Source: a bacterium
GTDB taxonomy: Bacteria; Vulcanimicrobiota; Vulcanimicrobiia; Vulcanimicrobiales; Vulcanimicrobiaceae
DNA length: 64,000 nt
Direction of reading: 5' to 3'
Assembly: GCA_021832345.1 (NCBI GenBank)
Contig: JAKBKY010000001.1
Span: 458,385-522,384, forward strand
The notes beneath the pieces are model-generated. The model ran no database searches. It was not told where the DNA came from and saw only the letters and a program-made list of their open reading frames with translations. Made by a program: the position numbers and the translations under genes. Positions 50,135 to 59,085 of the stretch are shown one piece after another (positions within the stretch are counted from its first letter, which is position 1; each line of letters begins with the position of its first letter).

Positions 50135-51696
50135 TGCCCGAAGCCGCACTCTTTTCGCTTTCGGATAAGCGAGGCGCCCAGGAGCTTGCCAAGGCACTCG
50201 TCGACCGAGGCGTCGCCATCTATGCAACGAGCGGCACCCACGCCTTTCTCCAAGGACACGGGATACCGGCCCGCGACGTCGAGGAGCTGACGGGATTCCC
50301 GGCGCTCTTTGGCGGGCGCGTGAAGACGTTGCACCCCAAGGTCTTCGGCGCCATTCTCTACGATCGTTCCGACCCCGTGCACCTCGATCAGATGGGCCGC
50401 TACGCGATCCCAACGATCTCGATCGTCGTGGTCAATCTCTATCCCTTTGAAGAGACGATTGCGCGTAACGGCACGACGCCGGCCCAGGCGATCGAACAGA
50501 TCGATATCGGCGGCGTGGCGCTCTTGCGCGCGGCTGCCAAGAACTTCGATCACGTGAGCGTCTTGACGCAGCCCTCGCAATATGCGGCTTTTCTCCAGGT
50601 CCAGGCAACTCCTGAAGCGCTTTCCACGCTGCGTCGCCGCTTGGCTGTGGCCGCTTTTGAGCGAGTCGCGCAATACGATGTTGCCATCGCGCACTATTTG
50701 GCGACGGAGGGCGAGCTGTTGCCAAGCGAACTTCCCGGTGCGCTGACGCTCACGGTGCCGTTGGCGCAGCGGCTGCGCTATGGAGAAAATCCGCAGTCGC
50801 GCGCCGCCTTCTATGTGGAACGCGTCGACCGGTTGCCCGAGCAGTTGCACGGGAAGGCGCTCTCGTACAATAATTTGCTCGATGTCGACGCGACGTTGCG
50901 GTTGCTGTCGCGAGCGTCACTTGGCGCCGAGTTCGGCAGCGAGCATGAACGATACGTGCGTGCCGCCGTCGTCAAACATACGGTTCCATGCGGCGTCGCT
51001 CAGCGCTCGTCCGTCGGAAAGGCCGTACGCGACGGCCTGGAGGCGGACGCCGTCTCCGCGTATGGCGGGGTCGTCGCGGTAGACGCGCGGCTTGACCTTG
51101 AGGCCGCGAGCGCCCTCAATCGGTATTTTCTGGAGGTCGTTGCGGCGCCGAGCTTCGACGACGACGCGCTGGAACTCTTACGAAAGAAAAAGAACCTGCG
51201 CGTGATGCGATTTGCGCCCGATCTCCCGGATCTCCTAGCGCACGAGCTGCGTCTGCGCAGTGCTCTGGGTGGGGTTTTGGCCGAAGACGACGATCCGGGC
51301 GCTTCCGCTGAAAGCTGGCGGGTCGTGAGTGCGCGTCGCCCATCTTCCCAGGAGTGGCACGACCTTGCGTTTGCTTGGGACGTCGTGCGCCACGTCAAGA
51401 GCAACGGCATCGTGATCGTCAGTGGCGGAACGACTCGCGGCATCTGCGCCGGTCAGACCAACCGGGTGAGCGCCGTCCAGATCGCAGCGCATCGCGCCGG
51501 CACGAAGGCGCAGGGCGCCGCATGTGCCAGCGACGGGTACTTCCCGTTCGCCGACGGTCTCGAGGCCGCCGCGCAGGCCGGCTGCCGAGCGGTCATCGCT
51601 CCCGGCGGGAGCATTCGCGATGCGGAGGTGATTGCCGCAGCCGATCGTCTCGGCATCGCGCTGGTCTTTTCGTCTCACCGTTACTTCTTGCATTAA
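50134..51696 (+). CDS. purH: Bifunctional AICAR transformylase / IMP cyclohydrolase
   Basis: A 520-residue PurH catalysing the last two steps of IMP synthesis. The N-terminal MGS-like cyclohydrolase domain shows ALFSLSDKRG, ATSGTHAFLQGHGI, GGRVKTLHPKVFGAIL and VNLYPFEET; the C-terminal transformylase has LRYGENPQSRAAFY, KHTVPCGVAQ, AYGGVVAVDA and DGYFPFADGLEAAA. Overlaps the smc stop by one base. End of the conserved fabF-purH run; the next gene starts a defence island. Confidence 0.95.
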   Translation: MPEAALFSLSDKRGAQELAKALVDRGVAIYATSGTHAFLQGHGIPARDVEELTGFPALFGGRVKTLHPKVFGAILYDRSDPVHLDQMGRYAIPTISIVVVNLYPFEETIARNGTTPAQAIEQIDIGGVALLRAAAKNFDHVSVLTQPSQYAAFLQVQATPEALSTLRRRLAVAAFERVAQYDVAIAHYLATEGELLPSELPGALTLTVPLAQRLRYGENPQSRAAFYVERVDRLPEQLHGKALSYNNLLDVDATLRLLSRASLGAEFGSEHERYVRAAVVKHTVPCGVAQRSSVGKAVRDGLEADAVSAYGGVVAVDARLDLEAASALNRYFLEVVAAPSFDDDALELLRKKKNLRVMRFAPDLPDLLAHELRLRSALGGVLAEDDDPGASAESWRVVSARRPSSQEWHDLAFAWDVVRHVKSNGIVIVSGGTTRGICAGQTNRVSAVQIAAHRAGTKAQGAACASDGYFPFADGLEAAAQAGCRAVIAPGGSIRDAEVIAAADRLGIALVFSSHRYFLH

Positions 51697-51842
51697 CGAC
51701 ACGCATGGAACCGCTATCCACGCGTCCCGGGACCTGCGGCAATGTCATCGACCCGCCGCAGGTGGATGAGATGACGCGCCGTCGCGCCCAGAGGGGATAT
51801 TTACAGGCCTAGCGTCGAACACCCGTTCGGGTACGACGGTGC

Positions 51843-52985
51843 ATGGATGTTGTGAGGATAGCGTATGAGAAGGGGCGAAAACCTGTGGATGTGACCGAAA
51901 GGCCCAGCCTACATCTGGCTGATCTCTTCGCGGGAGCCGGCGGCATCACCGACGGCTTCCGTCAGGCCGGGTTCACACCCGTGGCTGCCGTTGAATTCGA
52001 CCGATGGGCTGCGGAAACGTACACTGCGAACTTCGGGGGCCATGTGCTGGCCTGCCCCATTGAAGAGGTGAGGGTCTCCCGCAAGGACGGTGCTCTCGTC
52101 TGGAGCGGTCGAGATGTAAGCGGCACACCGAGGACCTTTGAAACGCCCGAGATCGACGTTCTCGTAGGCGGCCCGCCTTGCCAAGGGTTCTCACCTCTGG
52201 GCCGGATGAACGATTGGGGCTACAGCGATCCGCGCAACCAGCTCTGGAAGCACTACGTGCGTATTTTGGACATGCTTCAGCCCCAGGTCTTCGTCATCGA
52301 AAATGTGCCGGAGATTTTGAAATCCGAAGAGTTTGAGCGCTTGACGCGCCACGTAAGGCGCCTTGGGCACGGTTACGAGCTAGCATTTGGTATCCTGAAC
52401 GCATCGTTCTACGGTGTTCCTCAAAATCGCAAGCGGGCGATTATCATTGGGAGTCGGGTCGGCAAGCCAACGTTGCCCCCGGAGACACTCGAACGCATGA
52501 CTGTGCGTGATGCAATTGGGGACCTTCCGCTAAAACCCGACGGCAAAAATTGGCATATCGGTCGAAATCCTTTGCCAAGCTCTCTTGAACGCTATAAATG
52601 CGTTCCTGAAGGCGGGAATCGGTTTGACCTGATGAGGAAGCGCCCGGATATTACGCCAAAGTGTTGGTTAAGAAAGACGACGGGAAGTACCGATGTCTTC
52701 GGCCGCATGTGGTGGGATGAGCCATCACCAACGATTCGCACGGAGTTTTTCAAACCGGAGAAGGGACGCTATCTTCATCCGAAGGCACATCGACCGATAA
52801 CCATTCGCGAAGCGGCCCGCCTGCAAACGTTTTCTGATGCGTTTGTTTTCGTTGGGTCGAACGTGCAGGTGGCCAAGCAAATCGGCAATGCTGTTCCAGT
52901 GAACCTGGCAAGAGCTATTGCGGTTCACCTAACCGCTACCGTTTTCGCTGCAGGCGAAAGCATATCGCATTCAGTCGCAGTCTAA
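51843..52985 (+). CDS. dcm: DNA (cytosine-5) methyltransferase
   Basis: A 380-residue C5 methyltransferase. Motif I LADLFAGAGGITDGFRQAGF (25-44), motif IV VGGPPCQGFSPLG with catalytic Cys113, ENVPE (VI), QNRKRAIIIG (VIII), and the C-terminal IREAARLQTF...QIGNAVPVNLA (IX-X). It probably protects the host against the NgoMIV-like enzyme encoded downstream. Less biased codons than purH indicate transfer. The symbol dcm is generic; the recognised sequence is not known. Confidence 0.92.
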   Translation: MDVVRIAYEKGRKPVDVTERPSLHLADLFAGAGGITDGFRQAGFTPVAAVEFDRWAAETYTANFGGHVLACPIEEVRVSRKDGALVWSGRDVSGTPRTFETPEIDVLVGGPPCQGFSPLGRMNDWGYSDPRNQLWKHYVRILDMLQPQVFVIENVPEILKSEEFERLTRHVRRLGHGYELAFGILNASFYGVPQNRKRAIIIGSRVGKPTLPPETLERMTVRDAIGDLPLKPDGKNWHIGRNPLPSSLERYKCVPEGGNRFDLMRKRPDITPKCWLRKTTGSTDVFGRMWWDEPSPTIRTEFFKPEKGRYLHPKAHRPITIREAARLQTFSDAFVFVGSNVQVAKQIGNAVPVNLARAIAVHLTATVFAAGESISHSVAV

Positions 52986-52988
52986 TAA

Positions 52989-53570
52989 ATGGACGACCAG
53001 AAGAAAACCTCTCGGAAGAGGCGGGGAACGCTCGCAAGGGCCGAAGCCTACTTCATCGCGCACGTCGGCGAGATTCTGGAGAATAAGACGCTTAGGGACG
53101 CTGTTGGCGGAACGTCAGATTCGTGGACTCGGCGCGTCCGTGAACTGCGCGAGAAGTTGGGCTACAAGATTCGGACTCACCTCGACCGACCGGACCTCAA
53201 GCCCGGTCAGTATATGCTTGAGGATTTGCATCGTGTTCCGGTCGTCGCTCGCTCCATTAACAAGAAGCTTCGGGCATTCATCCTTGAGCGCAATGGCTAC
53301 ACCTGCGGAAGTTGCGGCATCGGTGCCGGTGATGTCCACGAGGACGGGCGCCCAGCTCGTTTGCAGATCGGGCATGTTATCGATGCATCGCACGGCGGCA
53401 CGAGCGACCCAAGCAATCTTCGCGCACTCTGCTCACTATGCAATGAAGGGTCGAGCAACATAAGCCCGGCTCGCCAAAGCCAAAGTCAGCTCCTTGCAGC
53501 GTTGCGACGCGCAAAGCCCGACGACCAGCAAGTCGCCTTCGAATGGCTAAAGAAAAAACTCGGAAAGTAG
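52989..53570 (+). CDS. HNH endonuclease
   Basis: A 193-residue protein: the N-terminal half is basic and helical (DNA-binding-like, FIAHVGEILENKTLRDAVGG), the C-terminal half an HNH domain: ILERNGYTCGSCG, LQIGHVIDASHGGTSDPSNL, RALCSLCNEGSS, with two CxxC zinc pairs and the H...N core. It begins three bases after the methyltransferase, and overlaps vsr. It may be an accessory or alternative nuclease of this restriction-modification cassette. Confidence 0.85.
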   Translation: MDDQKKTSRKRRGTLARAEAYFIAHVGEILENKTLRDAVGGTSDSWTRRVRELREKLGYKIRTHLDRPDLKPGQYMLEDLHRVPVVARSINKKLRAFILERNGYTCGSCGIGAGDVHEDGRPARLQIGHVIDASHGGTSDPSNLRALCSLCNEGSSNISPARQSQSQLLAALRRAKPDDQQVAFEWLKKKLGK

Positions 53571-53968
53571 CTCTCTTAAAAAGCGCGCAGATGTCGCGCG
53601 TAAGGTCCCGTGATACCGGGCCGGAACTGCGCGTCCGCCGGTTGCTTTCAGATATGGGTGTTCGCTACCGCCTCCACCGGCGCGACCTTCCTGGGCGACC
53701 AGACCTCTACATCGGCCGCCTCCGACTTGCCATCTTCGTGAATGGGTGCTTTTGGCATGGGCACGACTGCCGTCGAGGAGGTCGATCCAAGACGAATGCC
53801 GATTTCTGGGAGCAGAAGATTGCCGGGAACCTCGCTCGGGATCGCCGCTCGGTGGACCGACTCAAGGAGCAGGGTGTTGAGATCGTGACGCTTTGGACTT
53901 GTGAGATCGCAGGGTTTCCTGCGGCCTGCCGCAATATCGCCCGTCGCTATACAAGGGCATCCCAATGA
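53543..53968 (+). CDS. vsr: Very-short-patch repair (Vsr) endonuclease
   Basis: A 141-residue Vsr-type mismatch endonuclease: MSRVRSRDTGPELRVRRLL, GVRYRLHRRDLPGRPDLYIG, then RLAIFVNGCFWHGHDC with the catalytic Asp and His cluster, and FWEQKIAGNLARDRRSVDRL. It nicks T:G mismatches arising from deamination of 5-methylcytosine, offsetting the mutagenic effect of the adjacent C5 methyltransferase. Overlaps the HNH and restriction genes. Confidence 0.93.
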   Translation: MAKEKTRKVALLKSAQMSRVRSRDTGPELRVRRLLSDMGVRYRLHRRDLPGRPDLYIGRLRLAIFVNGCFWHGHDCRRGGRSKTNADFWEQKIAGNLARDRRSVDRLKEQGVEIVTLWTCEIAGFPAACRNIARRYTRASQ

Positions 53969-54861
53969 ACGATATGCTGCCCCGACTTGCCGAAGCGCGC
54001 GCCGGGTTTCTGGCTCGTATCAAGAGTGAAATTCTTTGGGTTAAGCCTCTCGAAAAAATCAAGGCGTCCATCCGACGGAATCTGCCTTCCGGTATCGCAG
54101 GTCCTGTCAGTATCGCCGATGTCGACAACGCATCCTCCATCAAGATCGCTTGGGAGTGGGCAGCGCGATTGCCCGGCTCCTTCGCTGTTTCGGAACCTTC
54201 CCAGGACTCCGGCAAGCTCTTTCAGTTTACTGTTCGAGATTTTCTCCGGGTTGGATTCGAGCTTGGCGCTGTTCTGCGCCCCGGAGCTTGGCAATGGAGA
54301 ACGGAATATGGAGCCGCGCATTTCGATCAATACGCGCATTTAAACGATATTCGCGACGCGCTCGAAGAGAATAAGGAACTACGAACGGTTTTCTCCGAGC
54401 AATATCTTGTCGTCCCTGATATCGTGGTTTATCGAAGCGCGATTCGGGCGGCTGAAGTCGGCAGAAGTCCCGACGTTCGAATCGCAAACCTCTCTCCGCT
54501 ACTGGACGACGCGCAGTTCTCAAAAAATCATCCGTTGCTCCACGCAAGCGTATCGTGCAAGATCACTATGCGATCGGATCGAGCTCAAAATACGAGAACA
54601 GAGGCGCTCAATCTGATTCGAAATCGCAAAGGTCGGGCTCCGGCCATCGTCGCCGTAACGGCCGAGCCGTTGCCGACACGCCTGTCTTCGCTCGCGCTTG
54701 GCACGGGCGATGTGGACTTCGTTTATCATGCCGCACTACCTGAGCTGCGCGAATCCCTGACTACGACGGGTAACGAGGATCAGCTCGATATGCTCAACAC
54801 TCTCGTCGAAGGGCGACGAATCCGCGATATCGCAGATCTCGTTCTCGACCTGCTGATTTAG
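53965..54861 (+). CDS. NgoMIV-family type II restriction endonuclease
   Basis: A 298-residue protein resembling the NgoMIV/SgrAI/Cfr10I group. The catalytic signature is VVPDIVVYR (Asp152) and HASVSCKITMRSDRAQNTRT (Ser197-x-Lys199), then EALNLIRNRKGRAP and AVTAEPLPTRLSSLALGTGD followed by VDFVYH. Known family members cut sites centred on CCGG (NgoMIV: GCCGGC). It pairs with the C5 methyltransferase and Vsr upstream as one operon with overlapping genes. The exact recognition site cannot be read from the sequence. Confidence 0.85.
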   Translation: MNDMLPRLAEARAGFLARIKSEILWVKPLEKIKASIRRNLPSGIAGPVSIADVDNASSIKIAWEWAARLPGSFAVSEPSQDSGKLFQFTVRDFLRVGFELGAVLRPGAWQWRTEYGAAHFDQYAHLNDIRDALEENKELRTVFSEQYLVVPDIVVYRSAIRAAEVGRSPDVRIANLSPLLDDAQFSKNHPLLHASVSCKITMRSDRAQNTRTEALNLIRNRKGRAPAIVAVTAEPLPTRLSSLALGTGDVDFVYHAALPELRESLTTTGNEDQLDMLNTLVEGRRIRDIADLVLDLLI

Positions 54862-55015
54862 GGGCCGGGGATCATGCAAGTTAGCTACGAGGAGGCCTAC
54901 AGGACCTTCGCCGATGGCGGGACCTCGGACTCTGGGAAACATTCGCGGAATGGGAATCAAGATGCACGATGCGTCTCGAATCCGGACGGCGGCTGCACGT
55001 TGGAGGGGTGCTGAA

Positions 55016-56179
55016 ATGCCCAAGCCGCGTGTCTTCCTGGCATACCCGTTCAAATTTCCCGAAATCGAAGTCGCGGTTCGTGGAGCCGTTGCCGAGTTCG
55101 CCGATGTGATCGTCGCCAAGGATGAGGTACACGGATCGCACATTCTCGACAAGATATTGCGGCAGATGAACGAGTCCGACATCTGTCTCTTCGACCTGAC
55201 GGACAGCAACGTGAACGTCGTGCTCGAGTTGGGCATTGCGATCGGGCGAGCATCGGCATACTGCGTCCTTCGGAATGTTTCACCTGGGCATGAAACAGCT
55301 GATGCTGACTTCTTCTCCGACCTCAAGGGATGGGACCATCTCCGATACGCCGATACGAACGATCTGACCCAGAAACTTGGAGAGTACCTTCCGAAACAAC
55401 TTCGACGCGCTGCATCGGCGACAAAGGCGACACAGATGACCGTGCCGATAAGCACGTATGAGAGCGAGGCCGCTGAAACGCTCCGGGATGCCGCGAGCCG
55501 GAGTGGTTTCCTGATCCTTTCCTACGTCTGCTCAATGAGTCTAATCGTCCATCCGAGTTCGTACCTCGGCGATCGCTTCACCGAAGATCAGGAGCGCAAC
55601 GCCGTCGATTCCGCGCGGCAGAGAACCGGCGTCGGCTTTCCGATCACAGGACCGGAAAAGGCCGTTAACCTTGAGGATGGCTTCCAGGTGAGCACGGTTC
55701 TGCTACGGGACGGGAACAGACCGGAGTACCGGGAGTACTATCGTCTCCGACGCGATGGTCTGTTTGTGCTAACCCGCGTTTCACCCGACGACATCGGCGA
55801 CGACCGACAGTATCGTGACATGGACCGATTTATTGGCTTCGTCACGCTCGTCGCGACACTTACGAAGATGATGTTATTCGCGGCAGCTCTCGCGTGCGAA
55901 TACAACGACCAGACCACCGCATCGGTCAGGGTTTGCGGACTTGCTCATCACAAGTTGGTGGATGATTTGGCGGATCGTCCGCTGATTCTCGGAGATATTC
56001 AAGTCGCGTACCAGGACGTCGTTACGGCGGCGTTCAGCGGTAGTCCGGAGGAATTCGAGAAAGAGAAGAACGAGTGGGCGGTGGATGCCATCGCTAAGTG
56101 CTTGAGAGCGTTGAACTATCCCGCTGTAACCGACTCGATCAAAACCGTCGTGCGACAATACCAGAAGAGGGTATGCTGA
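55016..56179 (+). CDS. TIR/deoxyribosyltransferase-like defence protein
   Basis: A 387-residue protein. Residues 5-90 form a Rossmann-like domain of the TIR/nucleoside-deoxyribosyltransferase type: VFLAYPFKFPEIEVAVRGAV, SDICLFDLTDSNVNVVLELG (Asp60, putative catalytic Glu71). The C-terminal ~280 residues are a sensor-like region of unknown family. Such proteins often hydrolyse NAD or nucleotides during phage infection, which fits its place beside restriction genes. ATG 55016 follows GGAGGGG by seven bases; the upstream in-frame extension is ignored. Confidence 0.6.
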   Translation: MPKPRVFLAYPFKFPEIEVAVRGAVAEFADVIVAKDEVHGSHILDKILRQMNESDICLFDLTDSNVNVVLELGIAIGRASAYCVLRNVSPGHETADADFFSDLKGWDHLRYADTNDLTQKLGEYLPKQLRRAASATKATQMTVPISTYESEAAETLRDAASRSGFLILSYVCSMSLIVHPSSYLGDRFTEDQERNAVDSARQRTGVGFPITGPEKAVNLEDGFQVSTVLLRDGNRPEYREYYRLRRDGLFVLTRVSPDDIGDDRQYRDMDRFIGFVTLVATLTKMMLFAAALACEYNDQTTASVRVCGLAHHKLVDDLADRPLILGDIQVAYQDVVTAAFSGSPEEFEKEKNEWAVDAIAKCLRALNYPAVTDSIKTVVRQYQKRVC

Positions 56180-56216
56180 GGCGAACGGAACTTGCCCCCG
56201 AGGCGAGGAGATCGCA

Positions 56217-56315
56217 ATGAGCGCTATGACCATCGCAAATCATTTCGTGCATTTTGGGAAGGACACGAAACGTGACGTTTCCATGAATGCAGCTCCACCG
56301 GTTTTCCAATTTTGA
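56217..56315 (+). CDS. Small ORF with strong ribosome-binding site
   Basis: A 32-residue frame beginning MSAMTIANHFVHFGKDTKRD and ending PPVFQF, seven bases after GAGGAG. It lies in the gap between the TIR-like gene and the DUF2971-like gene, on the same strand. It may be a small peptide of this defence locus or a remnant of a deleted gene. No relatives recognised. Confidence 0.3.
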   Translation: MSAMTIANHFVHFGKDTKRDVSMNAAPPVFQF

Positions 56316-56336
56316 GTCCGAAATACGAGGGGTAGT

Positions 56337-57194
56337 GTGGCGCGTAAACCTTGGATGTTTATCGGAGACAACATAGCCGGAATAGCCCTCGAAATGCGCC
56401 CGGGCGTAACAATCGATTGCGAATCCCGCCCTGACGAAAAGACATGGCGCTACACTCCATGCGAGCGATTTCGTGAGGTGCTGAGCGAACGCTCGCTGTA
56501 CTTTACGCGTCTTTCGACCTACCTAAAAGAAGATGGCGACAACTTCGAAGGGGCATCGCCGGCCCTTGTTCCTGATGCCATGGAAAAGTATTGGGCAAAA
56601 CACGACCTGTTGGAAGAGTACAGGGCCGAGGAAGCCAAATACGGACCGTTGAAACTGCAGACCGTACTGGTCAACTGCTGGCATAAGCGGGAATACGAAG
56701 CAGACGGCATGTGGGCGCGATACGGCCGACAAGAACCGGCGATTGCTGTAGTGTCCTGCCTCGAGCGATTGATTGATTCGATGCCTGAACATGTCACTGT
56801 CGGACACGTCGAGTACGTTGATTTTGCCACGGAGCCTTTCTTTCACGCCGGCATCTTTGCAAGAGCGTTCATGAAGAGACGCTTGTTCGAGGATGAGCGA
56901 GAGGTTCGAGCGGTTCTTCAGGACGACGATCTGATCAGGACCGGATGGGGAGTTGAGGTGGGTTCCAACGGCTTTTTGGTGCCGGTTAAGATTGATAGGC
57001 ATCCAGCATTTATCGCGCTGCTGATTGGAACAAGTTCCAACGGCTTTTTGGTGCCGGTTAAGATTGATAGACTCATTGAGTCAGTTGTGGTCGGGTCACT
57101 CGACCTTATGGAGCCCGTCATGAAAGAACTGGCTGCAGCAGGGCTGACGGTCCCAGTGAGACTGTCGGAGAGGATTGGGCGGCCCCGTTACTAA
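56337..57194 (+). CDS. DUF2971-like protein with internal duplication
   Basis: A 285-residue protein. The N-terminal RFREVLSERSLYFTRLSTYL, then EGASPAL, and the central VNCWHKREYEADGMWARYG resemble the DUF2971/AbiGi-like family found in defence islands. Near the C-terminus SNGFLVPVKIDR occurs twice, 24 residues apart, from a near-perfect DNA repeat; the second copy leads into the normal-looking tail. GTG start with a weak GAGGGG upstream. No function known. Confidence 0.6.
   Translation: MARKPWMFIGDNIAGIALEMRPGVTIDCESRPDEKTWRYTPCERFREVLSERSLYFTRLSTYLKEDGDNFEGASPALVPDAMEKYWAKHDLLEEYRAEEAKYGPLKLQTVLVNCWHKREYEADGMWARYGRQEPAIAVVSCLERLIDSMPEHVTVGHVEYVDFATEPFFHAGIFARAFMKRRLFEDEREVRAVLQDDDLIRTGWGVEVGSNGFLVPVKIDRHPAFIALLIGTSSNGFLVPVKIDRLIESVVVGSLDLMEPVMKELAAAGLTVPVRLSERIGRPRY
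56962..57070. repeat. 37-bp direct repeat inside the DUF2971-like gene
   Basis: An identical 37-base sequence, starting GTTCCAACGGC, occurs at 56962-56998 and 57034-57070, exactly 72 bases (24 codons) apart, so the reading frame is kept. The 35 bases between are not repeated. It looks like a recent partial tandem duplication. Confidence 0.9.
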
Positions 57195-57373
57195 GGCATG
57201 CTCAATCACATATCAACCGGCATCAGCGATTTTGGCGGTACGCCATGTGCCAAGTATACAACAAAGCGTTCGATTGGCCGATCAGTTCGGCGATTTGCGC
57301 TACAGACTTTAGGGCGCCTCGATGAATCCAGGTGCCGACATTTCCGTAGCATGCTCTACCGGAGGTTCAATTT

Positions 57374-57769
57374 ATGCCGCGTTACCTGCATACGTCGATC
57401 TTCGTAAACGACATGTCCGAATCGATTGCGTTCTACACGCAAAAGCTCGGCCTCACGCTCTTAGACGGTCCACACCATTATCCGGGGAATGCCGATATGG
57501 CGTTTGTCGGCAACGATTGGAATGCGTACATCGAGCTCGTATACGACCTTGAAGAACACCCCCCGTATCAACTGGGCAATCGCTACGAGCATCTGGCCCT
57601 GGAGGCAGACGGCGAACTCGAGCCCTACGTCGCTTCCTTGAGAGCCAAGGGCGTTAAGGTCCTCAAGGACGTCTATCGTTCACCCGGCGGGACGCGAGCG
57701 ATCGCATTCGTCGAGGATCCCAACGGGATTCCGGTCGAGCTTTTGGAGCGGCGGCAGCGCCCCTCGTAA
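57374..57769 (+). CDS. gloA: Lactoylglutathione lyase-type glyoxalase
   Basis: A 131-residue vicinal-oxygen-chelate protein with two beta-alpha-beta-beta-beta units: YLHTSIFVNDMSESIAFYTQ (metal His), YIELVYDLEEHPPY (metal Glu), GNRYEHLALEADG (His) and EDPNGIPVELLER (Glu). All four metal ligands of glyoxalase I are present. GGAGG eight bases before the ATG. It could use methylglyoxal-glutathione or a related thiol. Confidence 0.85.
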   Translation: MPRYLHTSIFVNDMSESIAFYTQKLGLTLLDGPHHYPGNADMAFVGNDWNAYIELVYDLEEHPPYQLGNRYEHLALEADGELEPYVASLRAKGVKVLKDVYRSPGGTRAIAFVEDPNGIPVELLERRQRPS

Positions 57770-57813
57770 CTAGGCGGGACGCGTGCCTCTCGGGGCGAAC
57801 GCTCACGCCCGTC

Positions 57814-59085
57814 ATGTCGTCGAAGATCGCGGCGCCTCGCGGAACCCAGGATACGCTGCCGCCGCAGTCCGGCTCATGGCGCGAGTTGGAGTCGCGCTTG
57901 GCCGGTCTCGCCCAGCGCTTCGGATACGGCGAAGTCCGGACGCCGACGTTTGAGTATACGGAGCTCTTCGAACGCGGCGTCGGCGAGGCGACCGATATCG
58001 TCGAAAAAGAGATGTACAGCTTCGTGGACAAGGGCGGACGTCGCCTGACGTTGCGGCCTGAATGGACGGCTCCGGTCGTGCGCGCCGCGCTCGGCGCGAA
58101 CCTCTTCGCCCAGGGCGCCGCTCGGCTCTACTACATCGGATCGATCTATCGCTACGAACGACCGCAGCGAGGCCGATATCGGCAGTCGCATCAGTTTGGG
58201 GTCGAATGTTTCGGGTTTGCCGGCCCTGAGGCCGAGGTGGAAGTCATCGCCCTGGTCGATGAGGTGTTGCGCTCGTATGGGATACACGGCGTTCGATTGA
58301 ACCTCAACTCGATCGGTGATAAGCACTGCCGGCCGCGGTATCGCCAGGCCCTCCTCGACTACTTGCGCCCGTATCGCAGCGAGCTGAGCGAGGAGTCCCA
58401 GCAGCGCCTCGAGCGTAATCCGCTGCGCGTCCTCGACAGTAAGGACGAGCGCGACCAACGTTTCTTGCAGACGGTGCCGACTTTTGAGTCGATTCTCTGC
58501 CAGCCGTGTCGCGACCACTTCGAGGCCGTCAAGGGGTATCTCGATGCGCTGAAGATCGCGTACACCGTCAATCCGCGGATCGTCCGCGGGTTGGATTACT
58601 ACACGCGCACCGTCTTTGAGTTCGTCTCCGATGCCCTTGGAGCCCAGGGCACCATCTGCGGCGGAGGCCGGTACGATGGGCTCGTCGAGTCCCTGGGTGG
58701 TCCGAGTCTTCCGGCCGTCGGTTTCGGGCTTGGTCTCGAGCGCTTCCTGATGCTCCTCGAGGCTCTGCACGGAGAGCCTCCTCGGCCGCGAAACGGCATC
58801 CAGGCGATCGCCCTGGGTCAAGAGGCCCGGGTTCGTCTCGTCCCCATCGTTGCAGGCCTGCGACGTCTGGGCGCTTGCACGTTCATCGATTATGAGGAAC
58901 GCAAGTTGCTGGGGCATCTGAAGATCGCCGATCGCAACGCAGCGGGCCACGCCCTTATTCTCGGGAGCGACGAACTGGCCTCGGGTGAGATCATCCTGCG
59001 GAATCTAGAACGGCGCGTCGATCGGCGCCTCCCCTTAAGCCCGGAGCAAGACGTCGCCGCCGCGATCGTGAAAGAGGTGGGATAA
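57814..59085 (+). CDS. hisS: Histidyl-tRNA synthetase
   Basis: A 423-residue class-II aminoacyl-tRNA synthetase: APRGTQDTLP, RPEWTAPVVRA, motif 2 YYIGSIYRYERPQRGRYRQS HQFG, and the histidine-A motif GLDYYTRTVFEF, with a C-terminal anticodon-binding domain. Stop overlaps the accB ATG (TAATG). Confidence 0.96.
   Translation: MSSKIAAPRGTQDTLPPQSGSWRELESRLAGLAQRFGYGEVRTPTFEYTELFERGVGEATDIVEKEMYSFVDKGGRRLTLRPEWTAPVVRAALGANLFAQGAARLYYIGSIYRYERPQRGRYRQSHQFGVECFGFAGPEAEVEVIALVDEVLRSYGIHGVRLNLNSIGDKHCRPRYRQALLDYLRPYRSELSEESQQRLERNPLRVLDSKDERDQRFLQTVPTFESILCQPCRDHFEAVKGYLDALKIAYTVNPRIVRGLDYYTRTVFEFVSDALGAQGTICGGGRYDGLVESLGGPSLPAVGFGLGLERFLMLLEALHGEPPRPRNGIQAIALGQEARVRLVPIVAGLRRLGACTFIDYEERKLLGHLKIADRNAAGHALILGSDELASGEIILRNLERRVDRRLPLSPEQDVAAAIVKEVG

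Noticed and set aside
55276-55297. TGTTTCA...TGAAACA inverted repeat resembling parS
   Set aside because: The two halves are separated by eight bases, so the CACGTG core of parS is lost; it lies inside the TIR-like coding sequence, 35 kb from parAB.
57195-57373. Small open frames between the DUF2971-like gene and gloA
   Set aside because: They overlap gloA or lack ribosome-binding sites and family resemblance; the gap seems to hold only the gloA promoter and leader.
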